From contig JAMDCE010000210.1 in assembly GCA_023489135.1 (NCBI GenBank), forward strand, positions 1 to 8,835: a stretch of DNA of 8,835 nucleotides. Direction: 5' to 3'. This DNA is from Chloroflexota bacterium (GTDB taxonomy: Bacteria > Chloroflexota > Chloroflexia > JAMDCE01). The notes under the pieces are model-generated. The model saw nothing but the letters and a program-made list of their open reading frames with translations, was not told where the DNA came from and made no database searches. This document shows, in pieces, positions 1 to 6,514 of this stretch (position 1 is the first letter of the stretch; the number at the start of each line of letters is the position of its first letter). Made by a program: the position numbers and the translations under genes.

Positions 1-1
1 C

Positions 2-199
2 GGAGGCGGTGGCGTTGGACCCGCGTGGCAGCGCGATGTCGAGGCAGTGCGCGAAGACGTGAGAAACGGAATCGTCACCGTGGAGGCGGCACTTAAGACC
101 TACAAGGTCGCCATCGACCCTGTGACTTTCGAAGTGGACGCCGCCACGACCAAACAATTAAGGGACCAGGCTGCGTCTGGCGCAGACTCGGCGGGCTGA
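2..199 (+). CDS. hyuB: Hydantoinase B / oxoprolinase family protein, C-terminal fragment
   Basis: This is the last 65 codons of a gene that starts before the window; the frame is open from base 2 to TGA at 197-199. It begins with a glycine-rich stretch (GGGVGPAWQRD), continues as VEAVREDVRNGIVTVEAAL and reaches a YKVAIDP segment. This is the usual C-terminal end of HyuB-type subunits of N-methylhydantoinase, acetone carboxylase-like and 5-oxoprolinase enzymes: a Gly-rich loop, an 'xxDVxxGxVSxExA' helix and a 'YGV' strand. HyuB works with HyuA in ATP-dependent opening of cyclic amides such as hydantoins or 5-oxoproline in the cytoplasm; the substrate here cannot be read. The tail after the YKV strand is about 30 residues and has no recognisable motif. 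The family call rests on a short piece but the pattern is characteristic. The partner hyuA is not next to it inside the window, but a hyuA fragment lies at the opposite edge on the other strand. Confidence 0.8.
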   Translation, partial: GGGGVGPAWQRDVEAVREDVRNGIVTVEAALKTYKVAIDPVTFEVDAATTKQLRDQAASGADSAG

Positions 200-272
200 A
201 GCCACGCCGTCAACCCGCCGAATTAGGACTTTGCGGCTAGTGGCTTGACGCGGAGGCCTTCCTCTCCGAGAT

Positions 273-307
273 GCTCGCCCCCTTTTGTTGATGAAATGGG
301 GGCGGGC
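273..307 (+). terminator. GC-rich hairpin between hyuB and the E1 genes, possible terminator
   Basis: Bases 273-282 pair with 298-307 (10 pairs, one G-T wobble, core CGCCCCC/GGGGGCG). After one T-T mismatch there are three more A-T pairs (284-286 with 294-296), leaving a 7-base loop. It lies 73 bases after the hyuB stop and about 105 bases before the first E1 gene, a natural place for a terminator or an mRNA-processing hairpin. No T-tract follows on either strand, so a standard intrinsic terminator is not proven. A smaller hairpin, 251-255 with 264-268, lies just upstream. The rest of the 200-411 gap shows no gene; a TTGACG at 245-250 lacks a convincing -10 box. Confidence 0.45.
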
Positions 308-397
308 GAAGCCCCGCGAGTCGCAGCATCGGCAGTCCGATTGCTTTCAGCACGTGGTCCACACTAAAGGACGAAGAACCGCGACATCCATTGCGCC

Positions 398-404
398 AGG
401 AGAG
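398..404 (+). promoter_or_regulatory. Ribosome binding site deciding the E1 alpha-1 start
   Basis: AGGAGAG at 398-404 lies inside the longest possible frame, which would open at TTG 391. No Shine-Dalgarno precedes TTG 391. The site is 9 bases (from AGGAG) before TTG 412 and 12 bases before GTG 415, so translation most likely begins at 412 or 415. Confidence 0.6.
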
Positions 405-411
405 CATAAAG

Positions 412-1383
412 TTGGTGCAAGACGTTTCGACGGCAACTCAAACGAAACTGAAGATGCTTCGCACCATGTGGTTGATTCGAGCCTTCGAGGAAAGGGTTTC
501 GGAGCTGCATGCCAAGGGGGATGTCGTTGGCTTACTTCACCTTGGCATCGGGCAGGAAGGCATCGCAGTCGGAGTGTGCGATGCCCTTCGCGACGACGAC
601 TACGTCTACACTGGCCACAGGGGCGACGCATACTTCATCGCCAAGGGAGCCGACGTAAACCGTCTAATGGCTGAAATGGCCGGCCGAAGCACTGGCTATT
701 GCCAGGGCAAAGGTGGGTCGATGCATATGGTAGCGGTCGAGCGGGGGTTGCTTGGCGCCACGGGAATAGTAGGCGGAAGCCTGCCTCTAGGATTGGGCTC
801 GGCTTTCGCCTGCCGAGAGAAGGGCAAGGGGCAAGTCGTTGCCGTCTCTTTCGGCGATGGCGCGTCAAACGCTGGCGTGTTTCACGAAACGTTGAACATC
901 GCCAGCCTGTGGAAACTCCCGCTCATCTTCGTATGTGAGAACAACGGGTATGCTGAGTTCACCCCGATGTCTGCCGCGACGGTCATCGAGAGGCTGGTTG
1001 AGCACGCCAAGCCGTATGGAATCCCCAGCCAGACTGTGGATGGCAACGACTTGTTCGACGTACAAAGGGCGATGCAAGAAGCAGTAGATCGCGCCAGGGC
1101 AGGAGAAGGACCAACCTTCCTTGAGTGTCTTACTTATCGCCTTCGCGGGCACTACGTGGGGGACCCAGAGCAGTATCGGCAGTTGTCCGAGGTTGCTGAA
1201 TGGAAGGAAAAGGACCCCATAGCTCGGTTCATCGCCCGAATAAGGGAGGATGACCAGGTGAGCGAGGCAGTTCTTTCGCAAGCTGAGGCCGAGGCACGGC
1301 AGCGCATTGACGAGGCGACCCGCTTTGCTCTCGATAGCCCCTGGCCTGACCCACAGGACACGGCAACACTGGTTTACGCTTGA
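412..1383 (+). CDS. Thiamine-diphosphate-dependent dehydrogenase E1 alpha subunit, copy 1 (AcoA/PdhA-like)
   Basis: Alpha subunit of an alpha2beta2 E1 of the pyruvate/acetoin/branched-chain 2-oxoacid dehydrogenase family. E1 uses thiamine diphosphate to decarboxylate or cleave a 2-oxo or acyloin substrate. It normally passes the acyl group to a lipoyl-E2, or to an artificial acceptor in acetoin oxidoreductases. The protein is about 323 residues, normal for bacterial E1 alpha. Visible motifs (numbered from TTG 412): MWLIRAFEERV near the N-terminus, GHRGDAY at 68-74, GKGGSMHM at about 99-106, the cofactor/metal motif GDG(148-150)...NN(177-178), FHE with H158, and the loop RGHYVGDPEQYR with H247, D251 and Y255-R256. 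The loop and the length are closer to acetoin-type alpha subunits than to long animal PDH alpha. The start is uncertain between 391, 412 and 415, with 412/415 favoured by the ribosome binding site. The beta gene follows 8 bases downstream. The region usually written HRGHGH in AcoA-type proteins reads HRGDAY here. Substrate not determinable from sequence. Confidence 0.9.
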   Translation: MVQDVSTATQTKLKMLRTMWLIRAFEERVSELHAKGDVVGLLHLGIGQEGIAVGVCDALRDDDYVYTGHRGDAYFIAKGADVNRLMAEMAGRSTGYCQGKGGSMHMVAVERGLLGATGIVGGSLPLGLGSAFACREKGKGQVVAVSFGDGASNAGVFHETLNIASLWKLPLIFVCENNGYAEFTPMSAATVIERLVEHAKPYGIPSQTVDGNDLFDVQRAMQEAVDRARAGEGPTFLECLTYRLRGHYVGDPEQYRQLSEVAEWKEKDPIARFIARIREDDQVSEAVLSQAEAEARQRIDEATRFALDSPWPDPQDTATLVYA

Positions 1384-1391
1384 GGTGAGGA

Positions 1392-2369
1392 ATGGTCTAT
1401 AGTAATTATCTGTGGGCCATAAACCAGGCGATGCGAGAAGAGATGGCGCGGGACGCGGCGGTGTACGTTCTTGGAGAGGACGTGACCTTCGGTGGTCCTT
1501 ACGGTATGACTCGGCGCCTCGTGGACGAGTTCGGCGAGAATCGCGTCGTCAATACGCCAATTAGCGAAGGCACGGTGGCTGGACTTTGCGTTGGCGCTGC
1601 CGTTGTTGGTTTACGCCCAATCCTCGAATGCATGTTTGTCGACTTCATCACGCTGGCTATGGACCAGCTGGTGAACCATGCGGCCAAGCTACATTACACT
1701 TCGGGTGGCCAGTTAAAGGTACCTCTTACTATACGATCCCTTTGTGGTGCTGCAGAGAGCTTTGGCGCCCACCACTCTCAGAGCTTCGAAGCCTGGTTCG
1801 CGCACGTCCCTGGATTCAAGGTCGTCATGCCTGCGACTCCTGCGGACGCAAAGGGATTGCTGAAGGCGGCTATCCGAGATGACAATCCTGTGCTCGTTCT
1901 CGAACATCGCGGCCTGTTGAACTCTAAGGGCGGTGTGCCTGAAGGCGACTACGTGGTGCCCCTTGGGGTTGCCGATGTGAAACGGAGCGGCGATGACGTT
2001 ACTGTCGTCGCAGTATCGAGCATGGTAGGTGTGGCACTGGACGCCGCTCAAGACCTCGAATCAAGAGGAATTTCGGCTGAGGTCATTGATCTACGCACTG
2101 TCTATCCCCTCGATATCGACACGATCGCATCTTCCGTGCGAAAAACGAATTACCTTGTCGTCGCGCACGAGGCTGTGGTTGCGGGAGGCATAGGCGCTGA
2201 GATAGCAGCTCGGGTTCAAGAAGTAGCTCTCGATTACCTCGACGGACCTATCGTACGCGTGGGCGCTCCGCATTCTCCAGTCCCGAACAGTTCCTTTCTT
2301 GAGAAATGCTATGTGCCAAAAAAGGAGCAAATAGTGGAGGCGGTGCATCGAGCGCGTGGGCGCGCGTGA
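1392..2369 (+). CDS. Thiamine-diphosphate-dependent dehydrogenase E1 beta subunit, copy 1 (AcoB/PdhB-like)
   Basis: Beta subunit that completes the active site with the preceding alpha-1. The 325 residues match the family's usual length and show both expected domains. The N-terminal pyrimidine-binding domain has LGEDV at 27-31, PISEGTVAG with the cofactor-activating glutamate E59, FVDF at 82-85 and the active-site HHSQ at 127-130. The transketolase C-terminal domain follows, with DVTVVAVSSMV, DLRTVYPLD and the partner-contact stretch VVAHEAVVAGGIGAEIAA. All conserved residues I can place are present, so the subunit looks functional. ATG 1392 is preceded by GAGG at 1382-1385 overlapping the alpha-1 stop, which indicates coupled translation with alpha-1. 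It could belong to acetoin, pyruvate or branched-chain oxoacid dehydrogenase; sequence alone does not separate these. Confidence 0.92.
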   Translation: MVYSNYLWAINQAMREEMARDAAVYVLGEDVTFGGPYGMTRRLVDEFGENRVVNTPISEGTVAGLCVGAAVVGLRPILECMFVDFITLAMDQLVNHAAKLHYTSGGQLKVPLTIRSLCGAAESFGAHHSQSFEAWFAHVPGFKVVMPATPADAKGLLKAAIRDDNPVLVLEHRGLLNSKGGVPEGDYVVPLGVADVKRSGDDVTVVAVSSMVGVALDAAQDLESRGISAEVIDLRTVYPLDIDTIASSVRKTNYLVVAHEAVVAGGIGAEIAARVQEVALDYLDGPIVRVGAPHSPVPNSSFLEKCYVPKKEQIVEAVHRARGRA

Positions 2370-2453
2370 AGTTGGTGGCCGCGCAGTCGTTACTTTGTAC
2401 GCGCAAGAAACGGTTTTCGGAACGTTAGTTTTGCTCTAGCACGCAGCTTTTTG

Positions 2454-2459
2454 AGGAGG
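2454..2459 (+). promoter_or_regulatory. Strong ribosome binding site for E1 alpha-2
   Basis: AGGAGG within GAGGAGGAG (2453-2461), 5 bases before ATG 2465. The 95-base gap 2370-2464 before it is the longest between E1 genes and could hold a promoter, but I see no clear -35/-10 pair. Confidence 0.75.
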
Positions 2460-2464
2460 AGAAT

Positions 2465-3484
2465 ATGTTGGCCTTTCCCCGTGAGCGGATCCTGGAATAC
2501 TATCGGAGGATGCTGCTCATCCGTCGGTTCGAGGAGTCTCTGATCAAGCTCACTAAGTCTGGCAACTCGTTCGGCCATTTTCACGTGTACGTTGGTCAGG
2601 AGACGACTGGCGTTCCAGCGCTAGCATTGCTGCGACCGGATGACTATGCATTCACCACGCATCGCAATCACGGCCATCTACTTGCGCGCGGTGCCGATTC
2701 TGGACGACTTCTGGCTGAGATTGTGGGAAAAGCTACAGGTTATAACAAAGGCAAGGGAGGCACCCTTCATGTGGCGGTGCGAGAACTTGGGGCGCCAGTG
2801 ACTTCGGCCATTGTGGGGAGTACGGTGCCTTTAGCGACAGGCGCAGCTTTCGCTATCAAGCAACTGCGAGGGCAGCAAGTAAGCCTCTCGCTCTTCGGGG
2901 ACGGGGCTCTAGAGGAGGGCGCATTCTCAGAGTCTGTGAACATAGCTGCCTTGTGGAAGCTTCCAGTTATCTATCTTTGCGAGAACAATAGCCTTGAAGC
3001 GCCGGGAGCAGCGGCGGGGGAGTATCCATCGTCGACTATTGCCGTTTCTGAACTGGCCAGCATTGTGAAACCTTTTGGCATTCCCTCGGCAAGCGTAGAC
3101 GGTACCGATGTTGCTGCTGTTCACGCTGTAATGTCTGACGCTATCGATCGGGCGCGACGGGGAGATGGGCCAACTTTTATTGAGACTATCACTGTACGCT
3201 GGCCAGGCAGCAGACCTCTGTGGCCTGATCTTCTTACGGGTGAGACGGACCTGGCTGTGGCCTGGGACGAATCGCGTATCCCTCAGGAATACAGTGAATG
3301 GCATCGCCGTCAGGATGGCCTGCTTCGCTTCACGCGTGAGCTGCTGGGGGCGAAGCTTCTCGCCCCTGGCGATGTCTTAGCTATCGATCGAGAAGTCAAG
3401 GTTCAGATAGATCGCGCCATTGAGTTTGCTTTAGAAAGTCCTTATCCTGAGCGAGAAGCTGCTCTAGAGGGTGTTTTCGCCTAA
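2465..3484 (+). CDS. Thiamine-diphosphate-dependent dehydrogenase E1 alpha subunit, copy 2, divergent
   Basis: A second E1 alpha, 339 residues, clearly related to but divergent from copy 1. It keeps MLLIRRFEES near the N-terminus, HRNHGH at 66-71 followed by LLARGAD, GKGGTLHV at about 96-103, and the cofactor/metal motif GDG(145-147)...NN(174-175), so the thiamine-diphosphate fold is intact. Two usual positions differ. The FHE of the family is FSE (S155). The C-terminal loop normally written RxRGHxxxDPxxYR is replaced by RWPGSR at 245-250 and a Trp/Pro-rich stretch (PLWPDLLTGETDL), so the loop histidine is a serine (S249) and the DPxxYR part is missing. NNSLEAPGAAAGEYPSS after the cofactor motif is also unusual. 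The frame is undamaged and keeps a strong ribosome binding site, so this looks like specialisation rather than decay. Its beta partner follows 42 bases downstream. Reaction and substrate unknown. Confidence 0.9.
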   Translation: MLAFPRERILEYYRRMLLIRRFEESLIKLTKSGNSFGHFHVYVGQETTGVPALALLRPDDYAFTTHRNHGHLLARGADSGRLLAEIVGKATGYNKGKGGTLHVAVRELGAPVTSAIVGSTVPLATGAAFAIKQLRGQQVSLSLFGDGALEEGAFSESVNIAALWKLPVIYLCENNSLEAPGAAAGEYPSSTIAVSELASIVKPFGIPSASVDGTDVAAVHAVMSDAIDRARRGDGPTFIETITVRWPGSRPLWPDLLTGETDLAVAWDESRIPQEYSEWHRRQDGLLRFTRELLGAKLLAPGDVLAIDREVKVQIDRAIEFALESPYPEREAALEGVFA

Positions 3485-3515
3485 AGCACGGGCCAAAATG
3501 CGTTGATTGTTAATT

Positions 3516-3519
3516 GGAG
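3516..3519 (+). promoter_or_regulatory. Ribosome binding site deciding the E1 beta-2 start
   Basis: GGAG at 3516-3519 lies 7 bases before ATG 3527. A TTG at 3503 in the same frame would add eight residues (IVNWRTT plus the initiator) that match nothing in the family and has no site of its own. The ATG reading (MRELTYAEA) is the canonical beta N-terminus. Confidence 0.7.
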
Positions 3520-3526
3520 AACGACG

Positions 3527-4498
3527 ATGAGAGAGCTAACATATGCCGAGGCGAAAGTTGAAGCATTGTACGAGGTTTTGAAAGAAGACGAGCGGGTAAC
3601 CCTGATTGGCAGCTATTTTCTTGGCCTCAGTCCGCGGCGATTTCTCTTGGATAGATTGCGAGCAGAGTTTGGCCCGCGCATTTTCGATCCTCCGATCTCT
3701 GAGGTGGGGGTTTGCGGAATGGCCGTTGGAGCGGCAACAGTTGGGTTGAGACCCGTCGTCGATGTCGGCACTGCTAGCTTCATGTTCAATGGGTGGCCGA
3801 TGGTCGTTAACGAAGCCGCGAACGTGCATTATATGACAGGGGCTCAGACGCGAGCGCCCATTGTTTTTCACATCCTCCACGGATTGCGGGGTGGTGGGGC
3901 TGCCCAGCATTCCCACAGTCCACAGGCAATGCTCTGGAATACCCCAGGACTAGAGATTATGTTGCCATCTTCTCCCAAAGATGTGAAAGGCTTGATCAAG
4001 ACCGCTGTAAGAAGCGAGAATCCGACGATATTCGTGGACCACGCCCGCCTTTTTGAGTTCAAGGGCGAGGTCCCCGAGGGCGATTACTCAATACCTTTTG
4101 GACAGGCAGAGGTAAAGCGACCGGGCAAAGATGTGACAGTCGTTGCCACGTCGTTTATGGTTCAACGCGCCTTGAAGGTCGCGGAAGACCTTGCCGCGCA
4201 AGGCATCGACGTTGAAGTGGTCGATCCTCGCACACTCGTCCCACTCGACAAGGACGCTATCTTGGCCTCGGTAGAGAAAACCGGCCGCTTGGTGGTCGTC
4301 GACGAGTGCCATAAGAGTTGTGGCGTGTCTGCTGAGATCGCTGCGATAGTCGCCGAAGAAGCTTTTTCCTCTCTCAAGCGCCCGATCAAGCGAGTCGCTA
4401 CAGCAGATGTTCCTGTGCCGTTTAGTCCTTGTCTAGAGGAATTCGTCAGTCCGTCTGAGGAGAAAATCGCGAAGGCAGTGCGCGAGTTAATGAACTGA
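3527..4498 (+). CDS. Thiamine-diphosphate-dependent dehydrogenase E1 beta subunit, copy 2
   Basis: Partner of alpha-2; 323 residues from ATG 3527, normal family length. The N-terminal domain has the canonical MRELTYAEAKVEAL start and PISEVGVCG with the cofactor-activating glutamate E59. An Ala-Ser-Phe core element replaces the F-V-D-F of copy 1, and QHSHSP at 127-132 supplies the active-site histidine region. The C-terminal transketolase domain shows DVTVVATSFMV, DPRTLVPLD and VVVDECHKSCGVSAEIAA. The acidic LGEDV near residue 28 of copy 1 is LIGSYF here, and LGLSPRRFLLDRL replaces the Gly-rich FGGPYGMTRRL. The changes track those in alpha-2, as expected if the two diverged together as one heterotetramer. 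Intact and probably functional; substrate unknown. A 73-base gap (4499-4571) without recognisable signals separates it from livH. Confidence 0.91.
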   Translation: MRELTYAEAKVEALYEVLKEDERVTLIGSYFLGLSPRRFLLDRLRAEFGPRIFDPPISEVGVCGMAVGAATVGLRPVVDVGTASFMFNGWPMVVNEAANVHYMTGAQTRAPIVFHILHGLRGGGAAQHSHSPQAMLWNTPGLEIMLPSSPKDVKGLIKTAVRSENPTIFVDHARLFEFKGEVPEGDYSIPFGQAEVKRPGKDVTVVATSFMVQRALKVAEDLAAQGIDVEVVDPRTLVPLDKDAILASVEKTGRLVVVDECHKSCGVSAEIAAIVAEEAFSSLKRPIKRVATADVPVPFSPCLEEFVSPSEEKIAKAVRELMN

Positions 4499-4556
4499 GT
4501 TATCACTGGTGTCCTGAAGCTAGCAGATACATTGCCGAGAGGCGTATTGGTAGCCT

Positions 4557-4562
4557 GGAGGT
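4557..4562 (+). promoter_or_regulatory. Ribosome binding site deciding the livH GTG start
   Basis: GGAGGT at 4557-4562 is 9 bases before GTG 4572 and 15 before the in-frame ATG 4578, favouring GTG. Confidence 0.65.
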
Positions 4563-4571
4563 GCGTTCTCA

Positions 4572-5459
4572 GTGGACATGTTCGTTCAACTCGTGGCATC
4601 GGGGCTCGTTGTCGGCGGCGTTTACGCTCTGATTGCTTTGGGTTTCAGCATCGTCATCTCTTCCACACAGGTGTTGAACTTCGCTCAAGGCGAGTTCGCG
4701 ATGCTTGGGGCGCTCTTTGGTGTTACGTTCTTCACACAGCTTGAACTTCCTTATCCAATTGCGTTCCTGCTTACTGTGGCTTGCGTAGGAGTAGTAGGAA
4801 TATTGGTGTCCAGATCCACCCTCGAGCCATTGGTGCGGCGCAAGGCTCATCTTCACAGCATGGTCATCGCTACACTCGGCGCAGCGTTCCTCATTCAGAG
4901 CGGTTCCGAGCTTATTTGGGGAAAAGATGACCTGTTCGCCAAGCCACCGTTGGGAGATACGAACATCACTATCATGCGCGCGAATTTCGTGCCGCAGAGC
5001 TTTATTATCTTTGCTGTAGTCCTGGTGTCTCTCGCATTGACCTGGTACTTCTTCCAGCACACCCTAATGGGGAAGAGTTTCAAGGCAGTGGCGCTAAACC
5101 GAGATGCAGCCAGACTGATGGGCATAGATGTCGAGCGCGCCGTTCTCCTTTCCTTCGGGTTGTCGGCTGCGCTAGGTGCAGCTGCAGGCCTTGCTTTCAG
5201 CCCCATAGTGAGTGCCAACGCGTACATGGGCATGACGCTTAGCATTAAAGGCTTTGCCGCTATGCTGATCGGTGGCGCCGGCAGCAGCCTTGGGGCCGTA
5301 ATTGGTGGGCTAATACTTGGCTTCCTGGAGGCATTTGGCGCTGGCTACATTTCGGCCGGGTATCGCGACGCCATTTCGTTCTTGGTAATGCTACTGGTCC
5401 TCTGTGTGAGCCCGTCAGGCATCGTGGGGTTGACTTCTGCGAGGAGTAGAAAAGGATGA
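4572..5459 (+). CDS. livH: LIV-type ABC transporter permease LivH
   Basis: Inner-membrane permease of the hydrophobic amino acid transporter (HAAT/LIV) family, forming the channel with LivM. The 295 residues fit the family. The N-terminus shows the LivH signature: a hydrophobic segment with GGVYALIALGFSIVI, then QVLNFAQGEFAMLGA at about 33-47. Multiple hydrophobic membrane segments follow. The cytoplasmic coupling loop with ALNRDAARLMGID at about 174-186 contacts the ATPases. The C-terminus has LIGGAGSSLGAVIGG and a final hydrophobic stretch ending at PSGIVGL. Starts at GTG 4572. The stop TGA overlaps the livM ATG (ATGA at 5456-5459), implying coupled translation. Family members import branched-chain amino acids, but also amides, urea and aromatic acids, so the ligand is not fixed by this gene. 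Confidence 0.93.
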   Translation: MDMFVQLVASGLVVGGVYALIALGFSIVISSTQVLNFAQGEFAMLGALFGVTFFTQLELPYPIAFLLTVACVGVVGILVSRSTLEPLVRRKAHLHSMVIATLGAAFLIQSGSELIWGKDDLFAKPPLGDTNITIMRANFVPQSFIIFAVVLVSLALTWYFFQHTLMGKSFKAVALNRDAARLMGIDVERAVLLSFGLSAALGAAAGLAFSPIVSANAYMGMTLSIKGFAAMLIGGAGSSLGAVIGGLILGFLEAFGAGYISAGYRDAISFLVMLLVLCVSPSGIVGLTSARSRKG

Positions 5460-6514
5460 GTGGCCAGAGACTGAAGACCATCGGTGTCGGACTGCTCCTG
5501 CTGCTTCTTCTCGCTCTGCCTCAGTATAGCGGCTCAGAGTATTACGTGCACCTGGCAAATATGGTTGGCATCTCGATGATGCTCACTCTTAGTCTGAACC
5601 TGATATTTGGTTACACTGGTCAGATATCGGTAGGACACGCTGGTTTTTACGCTATCGGCGCTTACACCACTGCCATTCTATTGGCCAGGTTCCAGATGCC
5701 TTTTTGGTTGGCAGTTCCGGCCTCAATTGCTGCTGCCGGCCTGGCCGGAGCCATGCTCGGACTCCCCGCTCTGCGCCTCAAAGGTTATTATCTGGCGGTC
5801 GCGACGCTGGGGTTCGCGGTTGTCGTCTATGTAGTGCTGCAGCAATGGCGTCCGGTCACTGGCGGTGCCATGGGAATCATAGGCATTCCGCGCCCGAGGT
5901 TGTTAGGCTACGAGTTTGCCAACGAATCCAGCTATTACTATCTCGTCCTTGTAGCTACCCTGTTCACGTTTTTCGTCATTCGCAACATCATTGCGTCTCC
6001 CGCTGGACGCGCTATGATCGCCATCCGCGAAAGTGAGCCAGCCGCTGAGTCCCTGGGCATCGATGTGACGAAGTACAAGATGGTTGCCTTCATTGTTAGC
6101 TCGGGACTGGCTGGATTGGCTGGCAGCCTTTTCGCGCCGCTAGCACGCTTCGTGGGACCCGACGCCTTCACTCTTATACCATCAGTAGTTATTCTGGAAA
6201 TGCTAGTCATCGGTGGTCTAGGAAGTCACCTTGGAGCCCTCATCGGAGGCGCTTTGATGGTGCTTCTGCCAGAATTCATTGGATTCGTGGGAGGATATCG
6301 GGTCTTCGTCTACAGCTTGTGTCTCTTGTTCGTAATAGTCTTTGCGCCTGAAGGTCTCGCGGGAATGATACATCAGCTTTTTGCCATGGTTGGAAGCCGT
6401 GTGGGGTGGCTCCAACCTCAGGCTGGCCTGGAATTCGATCATAGCGGCAGCGACACGGCTGCGCCGAGTAGTGGACCAGCCGTTGAGAAATCCATCGAAG
6501 GAGGAGCCAGTTGA
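5456..6514 (+). CDS. livM: LIV-type ABC transporter permease LivM
   Basis: Second permease of the LIV transporter. Of 352 residues, the first ~310 are the permease: an N-terminal hydrophobic segment (VGLLLLLLLALPQ), the LivM signature NLIFGYTGQISVGHAGFYAIGAY at about 48-70 (shown in pieces: NLIFGYTGQ, then GHAGFYAIGAY), LRLKGYYLAVATLGF at 106-120, the coupling loop AIRESEPAAESLGID at about 189-203, VIGGLGSHLGALIGG at 251-265 and a last membrane segment ending FAPEGLAG. From about residue 311 there is a hydrophilic Ser/Gly/Ala-rich tail of about 40 residues, longer than the minimum and without a motif I know; such tails occur in some LivM proteins. AGGAG-type sequence at 5441-5446 precedes the ATG, which overlaps the livH stop. 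Its stop overlaps the livG TTG start (TTGA at 6511-6514). Confidence 0.93.
   Translation: MSGQRLKTIGVGLLLLLLLALPQYSGSEYYVHLANMVGISMMLTLSLNLIFGYTGQISVGHAGFYAIGAYTTAILLARFQMPFWLAVPASIAAAGLAGAMLGLPALRLKGYYLAVATLGFAVVVYVVLQQWRPVTGGAMGIIGIPRPRLLGYEFANESSYYYLVLVATLFTFFVIRNIIASPAGRAMIAIRESEPAAESLGIDVTKYKMVAFIVSSGLAGLAGSLFAPLARFVGPDAFTLIPSVVILEMLVIGGLGSHLGALIGGALMVLLPEFIGFVGGYRVFVYSLCLLFVIVFAPEGLAGMIHQLFAMVGSRVGWLQPQAGLEFDHSGSDTAAPSSGPAVEKSIEGGAS
6499..6504 (+). promoter_or_regulatory. Ribosome binding site supporting the livG TTG start
   Basis: Perfect AGGAGG at 6499-6504 inside the livM tail, 6 bases before TTG 6511. No in-frame ATG or GTG is nearby, and TTG gives the canonical LivG N-terminus (MSVLLEVKGVSKYFGGL). 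Confidence 0.75.

Noticed and set aside
245..273. Possible sigma-70 promoter with TTGACG at 245-250
   Set aside because: At 17 bases spacing the -10 position reads GAGATG, far from TATAAT, and it runs into the hairpin; not supportable.
285..674. Open frame of 129 codons before and into E1 alpha-1, + strand
   Set aside because: Mostly overlaps alpha-1 in another frame, and its translation is Arg/Ser/Gly-rich with no family pattern.
4162..5060. Overlapping - strand open frames of 145 and 163 codons across E1 beta-2 and livH
   Set aside because: Antisense to intact conserved genes, no ribosome binding site or recognisable domain; expected by chance at this GC content.
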